In this document: positions 1 through 8,993 of the stretch, one piece after another
How positions within the stretch are numbered: position 1 is the stretch's first letter
How the letters are laid out: the number at the start of each line of letters is the position of its first letter
Assembly: GCA_035552155.1 (NCBI GenBank)
Contig: DASZLX010000027.1
Location: 28,632 to 92,631 of the forward strand
Length of the DNA: 64,000 nucleotides
Direction of reading: 5' to 3'
Source of the DNA: DASXHY01 sp035552155
GTDB taxonomy: Bacteria > Verrucomicrobiota > Verrucomicrobiia > Limisphaerales > DASXHY01
Made by a program: the position numbers and the translations under genes
Notes under the pieces: model-generated
Database searches by the model: none
What the model was told of the DNA's origin: nothing
The model's input: only the letters and a program-made list of their open reading frames with translations

Positions 1-374
1 TCTTCGTCGCCCATATCGTGCAGAAAGCTCGCGTAAGCGATGCGCCCCTGCGCGTATTTGGGATGGCGCTGAATAAAATCCTGGTAGGCTTTGCGGGAAG
101 GCTCGAAGCGGTCTCGGATGCGGCGGTTCAATTCGGCTGCCGGAATCGCGGCGCCCTTGGCGGCGAATTCCTGGTTCTGGCGAATCCAACCGTCCACTTC
201 CGCGGCGGCGGCATCATCGTCATCCTCAATTTTCTGAAGTTCCTTTTCGACGGGATTGTTGGTGTCGATGGCGGCAATGGAAACGCCGGTGGTTTCAGTG
301 ATGAGATTGCTGAGGGCGGCGGGTTGGTTGGTTGCGACCAGCGCGCCGAGGACCCCGATTAAAAGGTTGCTCAC
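1..374 (-). CDS. Partial protein, possibly TPR-containing, running off the window start
   Basis: The minus strand is open from a GTG at 374 to the window edge, giving about 124 residues without a stop. An in-frame stop lies just upstream of the GTG, so the start cannot be far away, although no strong ribosome binding site is visible. The N-terminus is short and hydrophobic (SNLLIGVLGALVATN), suggesting a signal or anchor. An acidic stretch follows, and then a segment resembling the start of a tetratricopeptide array (FIQRHPKYAQGRIAYASFL). The C-terminus lies outside the window, so the function cannot be named. The plus-strand frame over the same bases is a shadow. Confidence 0.55.
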   Translation of the reverse strand, partial: MSNLLIGVLGALVATNQPAALSNLITETTGVSIAAIDTNNPVEKELQKIEDDDDAAAAEVDGWIRQNQEFAAKGAAIPAAELNRRIRDRFEPSRKAYQDFIQRHPKYAQGRIAYASFLHDMGDE

Positions 375-518
375 AGCGATAAATTAACATGCGCAAAGGC
401 GAAGTCGAGCGCGCGCAAAAAAGACTGCTAATAATAGTGTCTGCGGCAGCATTCCCTCCTCGTAAACCCATTTTGCCGAGCAGCGGCGCCCGGGTTCAAA
501 GGCACCCCACGAAGGGCG

Positions 519-547
519 TTGACACACCGTCGGCCACCGTCTAGTCT
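519..547 (+). promoter_or_regulatory. sigma70-type promoter for the coiled-coil / lipoprotein pair
   Basis: A consensus -35 TTGACA at 519-524 is followed after exactly 17 bases by TAGTCT at 542-547. The predicted start is around 554, about 28 bases before the ATG at 582. This is one of the cleanest promoter matches in the window. Confidence 0.6.
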
Positions 548-581
548 GGCAGAACGTAAGCAACACTTTTAGAACCGAGCC

Positions 582-1352
582 ATGTTGATTCGAATCAGTC
601 TTATCGTCGCCATCATCGCTGGACTGGCCGTTGGAGGACTCAATTTTTTCAAAGTCAAAAAGATTATTGAAGTCACACGGCAACAGCGGGACGACTTCCA
701 CACCCAGTTGGACAAAACCACGGCTGAACTCCACACAACGAAGTCTAATTTGACCAAGGCCACGAATGAGCTGGCCCAGACGAAGACGGAACTGGCCACC
801 ACGAAAAAAGACCTCTCCAGCGCCATTGCCGCGCAAGCGGACCTCAAGAAACAGATTGCCTCGCTGCAGGATAATTTGAACACGTCCGAGAAAAATCTCA
901 CCGACGCCAAGATTGAATTGGATAAGTATCACGCGGCTTTCCCGAATCCTGAGCAGGCGTTGAGCGTGGCCAAGGACATGAAAGCGCTGCAGGAACGGGT
1001 GGACGCCATTGAAGACGAGAAGAAAATTCTGCAACGGCAAAATTCCCGCCTCCAGGCGAGATTGGACATCTACGAGCATCCGGACCGGCCCGTGCCGTTG
1101 CCGGCCACGTTGATCGGAAAGATTTTAGTGGCGGATCCCAAGTGGGATTTCGTGGTTTTGAATGTGGGTGAAGACCAGGGTGCGGTTGAACGCGGCGAAA
1201 TGCTGGTGAATCGCGACGGCAAACTGGTGGCGAAGGTTCGCATCACCAGCGTCCAGAAGGATCGTTGCATTGCCAATGTGTTGCCCGGTTGGAAATTGGG
1301 CGAAGTTTTGGAAGGGGACCAGGTCATCCCCGCTTATCCGGCGCAGTCATGA
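582..1352 (+). CDS. Membrane-anchored coiled-coil protein with C-terminal beta domain
   Basis: This 256-residue protein has an N-terminal membrane helix (about residues 3-22), then a long heptad-rich coiled coil (about 30-165) full of Lys, Glu, Thr and Asn. A compact C-terminal domain follows (about 175-250: GKILVADPKWDFVVLNVGEDQGA), which resembles the small beta-barrel part of MreC-like envelope proteins. The likely topology is an inner-membrane anchor with the coil in the periplasm. It overlaps the next lipoprotein gene by four bases (ATGA), so the two are probably translated together and may act together in the envelope. No enzymatic motif is visible and the exact family was not recognised. 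An opposite-strand frame over the same region lacks protein-like composition and is a shadow. Confidence 0.8.
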   Translation: MLIRISLIVAIIAGLAVGGLNFFKVKKIIEVTRQQRDDFHTQLDKTTAELHTTKSNLTKATNELAQTKTELATTKKDLSSAIAAQADLKKQIASLQDNLNTSEKNLTDAKIELDKYHAAFPNPEQALSVAKDMKALQERVDAIEDEKKILQRQNSRLQARLDIYEHPDRPVPLPATLIGKILVADPKWDFVVLNVGEDQGAVERGEMLVNRDGKLVAKVRITSVQKDRCIANVLPGWKLGEVLEGDQVIPAYPAQS

Positions 1353-1516
1353 AACGTTTGGGTTCGAGTTGCTTGCTATTGATGCTGTTTGCGCTGCTGC
1401 TTTTGGCGGCCAGCGGTTGTGCAAGCACCGAGCCGGACAACGCCTCGGTGCGCCCGTGGGATTCACCGATGGGATGGGAAAACGGGATTCCCAGCGGGAT
1501 GTATCAGCAGCATTGA
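1349..1516 (+). CDS. Small lipoprotein
   Basis: This 55-residue protein has a classical lipoprotein signal: a basic start (MKRLG), a leucine-rich core and the lipobox LAASGC, with the acylated Cys at residue 24. The mature part is only about 32 residues and is rich in Trp, Pro and Gly (RPWDSPMGWENGIPSGM). The ATG overlaps the stop of the upstream coiled-coil gene, so the start is well supported. It is probably a small envelope-attached partner of that protein. Short lipoproteins of this type are easily missed by gene callers. The biological role is unknown. Confidence 0.75.
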   Translation: MKRLGSSCLLLMLFALLLLAASGCASTEPDNASVRPWDSPMGWENGIPSGMYQQH

Positions 1517-1639
1517 GTTGATACTTCGGAGAGCGCGCCCGCCCGGGCGCCGAACTTGGTGGCGCGAGGAGTCACTGAATCACAAAAATTTCAAGCGTTA
1601 GAAGCCGCGAGGCGCGACTCACTGCGCTCGTTCCCCGTT

Positions 1640-3199
1640 TTACTTTGCCACTTCCACGCAACGAGTTTCGCGAATGACGGTGATTTTGATCTGGCCGGGA
1701 TATTGCAGCTCGTTTTGAATTTTTGAGGCAATGTTGCGCGCCAGGACGAATGCTTCCTCGTCGTTCACTTTCTCCGGCTGGACGAACACGCGCAATTCGC
1801 GACCGGCCTGGACCGCAAAGGATTTTTCCACGCCCGGCATCGAAGAGGCGATTTTTTCCAGGTCCTCGATGCGTTTCAAATAGGTGGACATGGTTTCGGA
1901 GCGGGCGCCCGGGCGCGAAGCGCTGATGGCATCCGCCGCGCTCACCAGAATTCCCAACGGCCCGACCGGCGGCACGTCGTTGTGGTGGGAGGCCACGCCG
2001 TTCACGACCGCTTCGGATTCGCCGTAGCGTTTGATTAAATCCGCGCCCACGACTGCGTGCGGCCCTTCGATTTCATGGTTCACGGCTTTGCCGATGTCGT
2101 GCAGCAGGCCGGCCCGTTTGGCCGAAGTGATGTCCACGCCCAATTCCGCCGCCATGAGCGCCATGAGATGCGCGACTTCGACGGAATGATCGAGGATGTT
2201 TTGCGCATAACTGTGCCGAAAATGCAATCGGCCCAGCAGTTTTACGATTTCCGGATGCATGGCCGGCAACCCGGCTTTGGCCACGGCGTCTTCCCCGAGT
2301 CGCACGATGGTTTCCTCCATTTCCCGGTTCACCGCGGCGACGACTTCCTCGATGCGCGTGGGGTGAATGCGGCCGTCCTGGATAAGACGGGACATGGCTT
2401 CACGGGCAATTTCGCGCCGCACGGGGTCAAAGCCGGAAATAACCACCGCGCCGGGGGTATCGTCCACGAGTATGGTGACGCCCGCGGCGGCCTCAAAGGC
2501 ACGGATGTTCCGGCCTTCGCGGCCGATGATGCGGCCTTTGATTTCCTCGCTGGGCAGGGCGAGGCTGGCAGTGGAATTCTCGGAAGTGTGCTCGCTCGCG
2601 TAACGCTGAATGGCGACGCTGATGATCTGCCGCGCTTTTTCCTCGGCCCGCGATTTGGCGTCGTCGAGGATGCGGCGGGCCAGGTTGCTGGCGTCGCTGG
2701 AGGCTTCCTGCTCCACTACTTTCAGGAGTTTCTCGCGGGCCTCGAGCTCGCTGAGGCCGGAGAGTTTTTGCAATTGCTCGCGGGCCTGGATTTTGATGCC
2801 GGCCACTTCGCGTTTTTCGGCATCCAGGGCGGTGATTTGTGTTTCGAGCGTTTGCTTTTGCTCTTTCAGCGCCTTTTCGGCCTGCATCATTTGCTGGAAC
2901 TGGGAATTGATGAGACCCTCGCGCTCGGCGAGGCGCCGCTCGGATTCGGCGCGTTCGGCGCGGCGGTCGGCAAAGGATTGCTCGATCTGTTCGCGAAGTT
3001 TCAACGCGTCCTGGCTGGCGGCCGCGCGGGCATCGCGCTGGATGGTTTCCGCGTCGTTGCGGGCCTTGTCGAGCAACGCCTGGGTTTCGAGGGAGCGTGC
3101 CTTTTGAAGATTGCGTTCCCGCCACCAAAGCAGGAGAAAGCAAATGACCGCGCCGGCCGCAAACAAAGCGGCGCCTTCTAAAATATTCGCCAAAAACAT
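1640..3199 (-). CDS. rny: Ribonuclease Y
   Basis: This endoribonuclease initiates mRNA decay at the inner membrane. The 519-residue product has the family order: an N-terminal membrane helix (residues 2-23), a long charged coiled coil (about 25-200), a KH RNA-binding domain containing GRIIGREGRNIRAFE, and an HD domain with the metal-binding HD in LLHDIGKAV and a preceding HSVEVAHL. The length matches the usual 510-530. I start it at 3199 (MFLANILEG) rather than at an upstream in-frame codon, because this places the membrane helix at the N-terminus and leaves a 20-bp gap after the cyclo-ligase gene, with which it likely forms an operon. Confidence 0.95.
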   Translation of the reverse strand: MFLANILEGAALFAAGAVICFLLLWWRERNLQKARSLETQALLDKARNDAETIQRDARAAASQDALKLREQIEQSFADRRAERAESERRLAEREGLINSQFQQMMQAEKALKEQKQTLETQITALDAEKREVAGIKIQAREQLQKLSGLSELEAREKLLKVVEQEASSDASNLARRILDDAKSRAEEKARQIISVAIQRYASEHTSENSTASLALPSEEIKGRIIGREGRNIRAFEAAAGVTILVDDTPGAVVISGFDPVRREIAREAMSRLIQDGRIHPTRIEEVVAAVNREMEETIVRLGEDAVAKAGLPAMHPEIVKLLGRLHFRHSYAQNILDHSVEVAHLMALMAAELGVDITSAKRAGLLHDIGKAVNHEIEGPHAVVGADLIKRYGESEAVVNGVASHHNDVPPVGPLGILVSAADAISASRPGARSETMSTYLKRIEDLEKIASSMPGVEKSFAVQAGRELRVFVQPEKVNDEEAFVLARNIASKIQNELQYPGQIKITVIRETRCVEVAK

Positions 3200-3219
3200 C
3201 GTTTCAGAACCGCGCGCTG

Positions 3220-3792
3220 CTATGGCTCGATCCAGCGCGTCGGCGTCAGGATACAATTCAAATGAACGTCATGCGGTTCGACCGGGACTGCCTCGACAAT
3301 TTGTTCGTCGAAAGCGACTCCGCAGGTCCTGCCGCGCACGGACTCCAGCAGTTGGTCATAAAACCCTTTACCCCGGCCAAGCCGGCGACCGTATGCATCA
3401 AAAGCTACACCCGGCACCAGAATCAAGTCCAGCCGGTTCGATGGAATGGCGATACAATGGCCGCCGGGCTCGCGGATGCCGTATTGGCCGGCGCTGAGGT
3501 CCTGGGCGATGTCAGTAATCTGGCACGCGACGTAACGGCCCGTCGCGGAATCGAAGCGGGGCAGGGCGATGGTTTTGCCGGCCGCAAGGCCATCGCGCAA
3601 CAGCGGCCAGATGTCCAGTTCGCCGGGCAGCGGGGCGTAGAAGAAAACGAGTTGCGCGCGTTCCCACACGGGTTGTTGCTCCAATCGAGCGCAGGCCTGG
3701 GCGGAAGCGGCGGCGCGCTGGTCCGGAGGCAGGGATTTGATGCGCGCGCGAATTTGCTGGCGCAGAGTTGATTTATTCTCGCGTGGATCCAT
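3220..3792 (-). CDS. 5-formyltetrahydrofolate cyclo-ligase
   Basis: This is a 190-residue member of the MTHFS/YgfA family, which converts 5-formyl-THF to 5,10-methenyl-THF using ATP. Visible family features are the basic N-terminus (STLRQQIRARIKSL), the PLPGELD substrate loop, LILVPGVAFDAYGRRLGRGKGFYD with the glycine- and arginine-rich ATP loop, and a C-terminal VPVEPHDVHLN segment. The start at 3792 (MDPRENK) is preferred over a codon four residues upstream. It sits 20 bp upstream of rny in the same direction. The region upstream of it is where 6S RNA is found in many bacteria, and a foldable segment lies there (see separate entry). Confidence 0.92.
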   Translation of the reverse strand: MDPRENKSTLRQQIRARIKSLPPDQRAAASAQACARLEQQPVWERAQLVFFYAPLPGELDIWPLLRDGLAAGKTIALPRFDSATGRYVACQITDIAQDLSAGQYGIREPGGHCIAIPSNRLDLILVPGVAFDAYGRRLGRGKGFYDQLLESVRGRTCGVAFDEQIVEAVPVEPHDVHLNCILTPTRWIEP

Positions 3793-3830
3793 TTTTTCAA
3801 CCAATTGGCTTAAAGTTATATCACGGGAAA

Positions 3831-3973
3831 ATGGGCGGCAATATATTGCGGGACGCTCGGTGGAGCGGAAAGGCTCGCACGATTTCCGGGAAAAAGCAGA
3901 GCTTCCTTACGCCGGCTGCAGCGAGATGTAACATGAAATGAGGACAGGCCCCGCTTCCTCTATCACTTGCCAT
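3831..3973 (-). ncRNA. Possible structured RNA upstream of the cyclo-ligase gene (6S-like position)
   Basis: On the minus strand, long-range pairings can be drawn. AUGG-CAA (from 3967-3973) pairs with the bulged arm at 3831-3841, and GCGGGGC (3948-3954) pairs with GUCCCGC (3848-3854). These enclose an unpaired asymmetric loop and an inner region of about 90 nt. The 6S RNA gene is linked to ygfA in many bacteria, so position and approximate size fit. The conserved 6S core was not recognised with confidence, and the segment could simply be leader or promoter DNA. No gene occupies 3793-4002. Confidence 0.2.
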
Positions 3974-4002
3974 CGGCTCGCGCGATTCTGTAGGTTTGGC
4001 CG

Positions 4003-6162
4003 ATGTCTTTTCCGTGCACATTGAACATCAATCTTTTTAGGTTATTCAAAAAATGCGGGAGGCTTTTTGCGCCCGCATCGGTAATTAAAATCGCAGCCCT
4101 TTCCGGTGTCATCGGCGGTTCGGGTATCGCCGTCGCGGCCGATGCTCTCTATACGTTTCCGGCGAATCATCGGGCCGATATCAGCCTGGATAAGGGCTGG
4201 CGGTTTTTTCGCGAGGATGTGTCGGGCACCACGGAACCGGATTTCGATGATGCAAAATGGAACCCGGTGAATCTGCCGCACACGTGGAACAATCTCGACG
4301 GCCAGGATGGCGGCAACAATTATTATCGCGGCGTGGGATGGTATCGCAAACACTTCAAGGTGGACGACGCTTATGCGGGCCGCCGTTTGTTCCTGAAGTT
4401 CGACGACGCATTTAGCGCCACGGAAGTGTGGATCAACGGGCATCGGCTGGGCGAACATCGGGGCGGGTTTGCCGCATTCGTGTTTGACGCGACTCCTTTT
4501 CTCAATATTGGCGATGACAACCTGCTGGCCGTCAAAGTCAGCAACGCGTTCGATCCCGACATTCCGCCGCTCTCGGCGGATTTTACTTTTTTTGGCGGCT
4601 TGTATCGGGACGTGCACTTGTTGGTGACGGACGACTTGCAGATTTCCCCGCTGGATTACGGTTCGCCCGGAATTTACCTGAAAACCACGGATGTAAGCAC
4701 TAATTCGGCGCGGTTGGAAGTGACGTCGGTCATCTCCAATGCCGCTCCGTCAGCCGCCACGGCGACCCTTCGCGCTGTGTTGGTGGACGCGAACAGCAAA
4801 GTGGTGGCGACGCTGGCCAGTCCGGTGGCGGTTGCCGGGGCAACCGCCTCCAATGTCGTGATGAGCGCCACCATCGATCATCCCCATTTGTGGGATGGCG
4901 TGCGTGATCCCTATCTGTATCACGTCTTCGTGGAGGTGGAGCGTGGCGGAAAGGTGGTGGATGCGGTGGGGCAACCGGTGGGATTTCGCTGGTTTAATTT
5001 TGATCCGAACCACGGGTTTTTTCTGAACGGGCACTCGTATGATTTGCACGGCACGGCATTTCATCAGGACGGGATCAATCGCGGGTGGGCGGTGGGCCAG
5101 GACCAGCGGGAGAAGAATTTTGCGCTGCTCCAGGAAATCGGCGCCACGGCGCTGCGGCTTTCGCATTACGAGCACGCGGAGGGAACGTATGATTTGGCGG
5201 ACAAGGACGGGATTGCGGTGTGGACGGAAATTCCGGTGATCAATTCCATCACCGAATCACCCGGCTTTTACGCGAATGCGAAGCAGCAACTGACGGAATT
5301 GATTCATCAGCGCTACAATCACCCTTCCGTCATTTGCTGGGGAATTTACAACGAGATTACGCTTAAAAAAGGGCCGGTGACCACGAACCTGGTCAGGCAA
5401 TTGGCGGCGCTGGCCGAGCAATTGGATCCAACGCGCCCGAGCACGTGCGCCATCGCCGGCAGTGACACCCAGCCGTCCAATTGGTACACCAAAATTTCGG
5501 CATTCAACAAATACCTGGGCTGGTACGGCGGCAAACTTTCGGACTTCGGCCCATCACTGGACCGCACGCACGCGCGTTATCCGGATCGGTGCATCGGCGT
5601 GAGCGAATTCGGAACGGGCGCGAGCGTGGCGCAGCATTACGAGGAGCCGTACACCGCGCCGTCGCCGAAGGGAAAATTTCACCCGGAAGAATATCAAAAT
5701 TTATTCCACGAGGTTTACTGGCAGGAACTGAAACGCCGGCCTTACATCTGGTGCAAATTCGTCTGGACGCTGGCCGACTTTGCGGCGGATGACCGGGATG
5801 AGGGCGACACGCCGGGCCGCAACGACAAGGGCCTCGTGACTTACGATCGCCAGACGCGGAAGGACGCGTTTTATTGGTACCAGGCCAACTGGACGACGAA
5901 GCCGATGGTTTACATCACGGGCCATCATTTCACGAACCGGCTGGCGGATGCGTTCACGGCCAAGGTGTATGCGAATTGCGATGCCGTGGAGTTGTCCTTA
6001 AACGGGGTTTCACAGGGGACGCGCACGAGCACGAATTGCATTTTCACCTGGCCGATTCAATTACATCCGGGCGCGAATACCGTGCAGGCGGTGGGCAGGA
6101 AGGGCTCGGTGAGCGTTGCTGATTCGCTGAGTTGGGTGGCGCCGTCAGCGGCGCAAAAATAA
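4003..6162 (+). CDS. Secreted GH2-family beta-galactosidase-like glycoside hydrolase
   Basis: The 719-residue protein begins with a long signal-like region (hydrophobic core about residues 28-46, ending AVAADA). Next come the GH2 sugar-binding jelly roll (WNPVNLPHTWNN, about 85-100, and WYRKHFKV), an immunoglobulin-like domain and a TIM barrel. The predicted acid/base Glu lies in GIYNEI (about residue 450) and the predicted nucleophile in GVSEFG (about 535). GFFLNGHSYDLHGTAFHQD is the barrel entry typical of GH2. A C-terminal Ig-like domain closes the protein. It most likely cleaves beta-galactosides or related plant-derived sugars outside the cytoplasm; the exact substrate cannot be read. 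The neighbouring GH5 gene suggests a polysaccharide-use patch. Confidence 0.88.
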   Translation: MSFPCTLNINLFRLFKKCGRLFAPASVIKIAALSGVIGGSGIAVAADALYTFPANHRADISLDKGWRFFREDVSGTTEPDFDDAKWNPVNLPHTWNNLDGQDGGNNYYRGVGWYRKHFKVDDAYAGRRLFLKFDDAFSATEVWINGHRLGEHRGGFAAFVFDATPFLNIGDDNLLAVKVSNAFDPDIPPLSADFTFFGGLYRDVHLLVTDDLQISPLDYGSPGIYLKTTDVSTNSARLEVTSVISNAAPSAATATLRAVLVDANSKVVATLASPVAVAGATASNVVMSATIDHPHLWDGVRDPYLYHVFVEVERGGKVVDAVGQPVGFRWFNFDPNHGFFLNGHSYDLHGTAFHQDGINRGWAVGQDQREKNFALLQEIGATALRLSHYEHAEGTYDLADKDGIAVWTEIPVINSITESPGFYANAKQQLTELIHQRYNHPSVICWGIYNEITLKKGPVTTNLVRQLAALAEQLDPTRPSTCAIAGSDTQPSNWYTKISAFNKYLGWYGGKLSDFGPSLDRTHARYPDRCIGVSEFGTGASVAQHYEEPYTAPSPKGKFHPEEYQNLFHEVYWQELKRRPYIWCKFVWTLADFAADDRDEGDTPGRNDKGLVTYDRQTRKDAFYWYQANWTTKPMVYITGHHFTNRLADAFTAKVYANCDAVELSLNGVSQGTRTSTNCIFTWPIQLHPGANTVQAVGRKGSVSVADSLSWVAPSAAQK

Positions 6163-6207
6163 GCGGCGTGGGGCAGCACTGTCAGCCATTGCGGGAGCGA
6201 CCGGAGG

Positions 6208-7053
6208 CTAAAACCAGTTGTTGCGGTTGTTGCTCCATTGTCCCCAGCAACGCATGTCCTGAAACTTGCGCCATTCGACGTGGCAATCCATGAACAGGAT
6301 GTTTCCCCCCGCGGGAATATTTTTATGCATGTGGCTGGAGGCGTAACCGCCGGGCAACTCGCTCGGGTTCGTGGAGGGAACGTTGAGAAAGCTTTGTGAG
6401 TTCGGGGTCGTAGCCGAACCGCCGTAGTTTCCCGAAGAAATCACCGCATCGGTCAACATTTCCGTGTCCGCCGTCCCGAAGGAATTGGTGTAAGGCTGGG
6501 TAATCTTGACGAGATAGCCCTTCGGACTGGCCAGGGTCTTGAGCAGGGTGGTGGCATCAGAAGCATATTTGCCCTTGGTTCCGTCCCTGCTGATGATCCA
6601 CTGGTAGCCGGTGACGCGATGGTCGCTGGATCCGGTGCCGGTATAATACCACCAGAAATCCTGGTTCTGGGAAGTGAGAAGCACGCTGCCCGGACAATAA
6701 AAGATGCCGCGATAAATATTCGATGAACCGCCCGAGAGCGCATCGGCCATGGGCCGCGGGATGTCCCAAAGCGCGTTGGCGGAATTGGGCGGCGTCACGA
6801 CCGGGCCCGTCGGGAGATTGTCCCGGTTGTCCGAAACGTACATCTGAATTGCCACGCCGATCTCGTGAAGATTGTTCGCGCATTTTGCCTTAAGGGCTCT
6901 TTCTTTCGCCGAGGCCAGGGCGGGCAGGAACATTGCGGCGAGAATAGCGATGATGGCAATGACCACGAGCAATTCAATGAGGGTGAAAGCGCGGTGTTTG
7001 AAGCGATTGCCCAGCGAACGGCCCTTTTTCGGGGCGGGGGAGTTGGTTGTCAT
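6208..7053 (-). CDS. Type II secretion-like pseudopilin (prepilin N-terminal methylation motif)
   Basis: The 281-residue protein has a short basic leader and a prepilin peptidase site followed by the hydrophobic pilin helix (FTLIELLVVIAIIAILAAMFLPAL, cut after the residue before F). Then comes KCANNLHEIGVAIQMY, the usual start of the globular domain in the many pseudopilins of Verrucomicrobiota and Planctomycetota. The C-terminal GGNILFMDCHVEWRKF resembles the H-X9-DG motif, but Cys replaces the usual Gly. It is probably an exported, membrane-tethered protein. It is divergent from the GH5 gene across a 194-bp gap that contains a 19-bp palindrome, so the two may be co-regulated. Confidence 0.88.
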   Translation of the reverse strand: MTTNSPAPKKGRSLGNRFKHRAFTLIELLVVIAIIAILAAMFLPALASAKERALKAKCANNLHEIGVAIQMYVSDNRDNLPTGPVVTPPNSANALWDIPRPMADALSGGSSNIYRGIFYCPGSVLLTSQNQDFWWYYTGTGSSDHRVTGYQWIISRDGTKGKYASDATTLLKTLASPKGYLVKITQPYTNSFGTADTEMLTDAVISSGNYGGSATTPNSQSFLNVPSTNPSELPGGYASSHMHKNIPAGGNILFMDCHVEWRKFQDMRCWGQWSNNRNNWF

Positions 7054-7107
7054 AGGAAGGTATGGATGAAATTAAATTAACAAACGCGAAGTCACCGACA
7101 AGGGCTC

Positions 7108-7126
7108 AAGTATGTGTCACATACTT
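7108..7126. promoter_or_regulatory. 19-bp perfect palindrome, operator candidate
   Basis: AAGTATGTG-T-CACATACTT is a perfect inverted repeat of two 9-bp arms around one central base. It lies between the divergent pseudopilin and GH5 genes, 54 bp upstream of the former and 121 bp upstream of the latter. It has no U-run on either side, so a dimeric regulator site is likelier than a terminator. Confidence 0.5.
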
Positions 7127-7247
7127 TAACGGGGTGGAATACACGCGCTTTTCGGGCCTTTTCGGCAAATTTCGTAATTGAAATGCCGAACACCCCTCCA
7201 AAGGGGGATGCTGTGCGCGCAAAAACAATTCATTTTGTGGGGTACAT

Positions 7248-8984
7248 TTGAAAACATCTTTGCGACGGAAATTGGCGCGGAAAACCGGAACCCTTTTACT
7301 GGGGCGCTGGTTTTTCACCATCGGGATTCTCGGGCTGGGATCACTGTCATTGCCGGCAGCATCGCCACAAACTTTCCTCCACACGCGCGGCCAGGACATC
7401 GTGAATGAAAACGGCGATAAAGTGATGCTGCGCGGCGTCGGGTTGGGCAATTGGTTTCTGCCCGAAGGTTACATGTGGAAATTCGGCAATGAAGCCGATC
7501 GTCCGCGGCGCATTGAGAAGCTGGTCAATGATTTGATCGGTCCGGAAAACGCGAAACGGTTCTGGTCGGAGTTTCGGAAAAATTACATCGCGGAACCGGA
7601 CATCAAACGCATTGCGGAACTTGGTTACAATTCGGTGCGCCCGGCCCTGAACTCGCGCTTGTTCGTGAAGGACGGAAATCCGGTCGTCTATTCGGAGGAA
7701 GGTTTTGCGCTGCTCGATAATCTCGTGAAGTGGTGCAAGGCCAGCGGGGTGTATGTGATTATCGACATGCACGCGGCGGTGGGCGGCCAGACCGGCCAGA
7801 ATATCGATGATAGCGCGGATGATCGCCCGGACCTTTTTATCGACCCGAAATATCAGGACGAACTGGTTAATCTATGGGTCACCATCGCCAAACGATACGC
7901 CAATGAGCCGGCAGTCGCGGGTTATGATTTGCTCAATGAGCCTTTGCCGGCGCGCACCGGCGCGGCCAAGGTTTACAAGGCGCAGTTGGAACCGCTTTAC
8001 CAACGGATTACCAAGGCGATTCGCGAAGTGGATTCGCGGCACATGATTATTGTCGAGGGCGCGGATTGGGCAAATGATTGGTCGGTGTTCAGCAAGCCGT
8101 TCGATAAAAACATGGTGTATCAATTCCATTATTATTGCTGGGACAATCCGTCGAACCTGAAAAGCATCCAGCAATATCTGGATTACCGGAGCCGTTTCAA
8201 CGCGCCGGTATGGGTGGGCGAGACCGGCGAGCGGGACGATACGATCTATTGGGCGACGACGGAATATTTCGAGTCGAATAACATCGGCTGGTCGTTCTGG
8301 CCGTGGAAGAAAATGGACACGCGGAACACGCCGTATTCGATCAAGACGCCGGCGGACTGGGAAGCGGTGGCCGATTACTCGCGCGGCGGGGCAAAGCCGT
8401 CGCCCGAACTTGCGCAAAAGGCTTTCGATGAATTGCTGACGAATATCCGCCTCGAAAATTGCGAGTGTTTTCCGGATGTCATCAATTCCATGATGCGCCG
8501 CGTGCCAGCGAGGATTGAGGCGGAAAATTACGGCGAAGAAGGCATAAACAAATCCTATTTCGTCAAAAACGGCGGGCAGCATTCGGAGTTCTATCGCACA
8601 TCCGAACCGGTGTCGATCCGCACGACGGGCACGAACCGCTGGCAATCCGGCCAATACATCAGCCTGGATTCGACGGAGTGGACGCGATACACGGTCTCGA
8701 GCGATGAGTCCCGGGATTGCCAGATTATGGTCAAGGCCCGGGCCGCGAGCGGGCCGGTTACTCTCGAAATTTCAGTCGGCGATCAGGCCAGGACCGTCAC
8801 CCTCACGGACAAAGGGTGGAATGAAATTCCGGTGGGCCTGGTATCCGTGGCGCAGGGCGGGAACGACTTGAAATGCACGGTGAAGAGCGGCGCGGCGGAT
8901 GTGGACTGGATTGAATTGCATCCGACGGAGAAAGGGCAGCGCGCATCCATCAGCGTGGCGCCGGCTGTGCCGACGGCGCAGTAA
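7248..8984 (+). CDS. Secreted GH5-family endoglucanase-like hydrolase with C-terminal carbohydrate-binding domain
   Basis: The 578-residue protein starts at a TTG with a GGGG ribosome binding stretch upstream. An N-terminal signal with a twin-basic start (about residues 1-38) precedes a TIM barrel. The barrel shows NENGDKVMLRGVGLGNWFLPEG, the predicted acid/base Glu in YDLLNEPLP (about 230), HYYCWD, and the predicted nucleophile in VWVGETGE (about 324), all hallmarks of GH5. Residues about 425-565 form a beta-rich module (RIEAENYGEEG...DVDWIEL) resembling CBM6/CBM35. It probably hydrolyses beta-1,4 or beta-1,3 glucans or mannans; the linkage cannot be decided from sequence alone. It is preceded by a palindromic operator candidate. 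Confidence 0.9.
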   Translation: MKTSLRRKLARKTGTLLLGRWFFTIGILGLGSLSLPAASPQTFLHTRGQDIVNENGDKVMLRGVGLGNWFLPEGYMWKFGNEADRPRRIEKLVNDLIGPENAKRFWSEFRKNYIAEPDIKRIAELGYNSVRPALNSRLFVKDGNPVVYSEEGFALLDNLVKWCKASGVYVIIDMHAAVGGQTGQNIDDSADDRPDLFIDPKYQDELVNLWVTIAKRYANEPAVAGYDLLNEPLPARTGAAKVYKAQLEPLYQRITKAIREVDSRHMIIVEGADWANDWSVFSKPFDKNMVYQFHYYCWDNPSNLKSIQQYLDYRSRFNAPVWVGETGERDDTIYWATTEYFESNNIGWSFWPWKKMDTRNTPYSIKTPADWEAVADYSRGGAKPSPELAQKAFDELLTNIRLENCECFPDVINSMMRRVPARIEAENYGEEGINKSYFVKNGGQHSEFYRTSEPVSIRTTGTNRWQSGQYISLDSTEWTRYTVSSDESRDCQIMVKARAASGPVTLEISVGDQARTVTLTDKGWNEIPVGLVSVAQGGNDLKCTVKSGAADVDWIELHPTEKGQRASISVAPAVPTAQ

Positions 8985-8993
8985 CTTCCCCGT

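Noticed and set aside
384..1079. 231-residue minus-strand frame opposite the coiled-coil gene
   Set aside because: It is a shadow: the plus strand has a promoter, membrane anchor and heptad pattern, while the minus frame has unusual composition and no start signal.
2057..3181. 374-residue plus-strand frame opposite rny
   Set aside because: RNase Y on the other strand is unmistakable, and the plus frame is a long codon-bias shadow.
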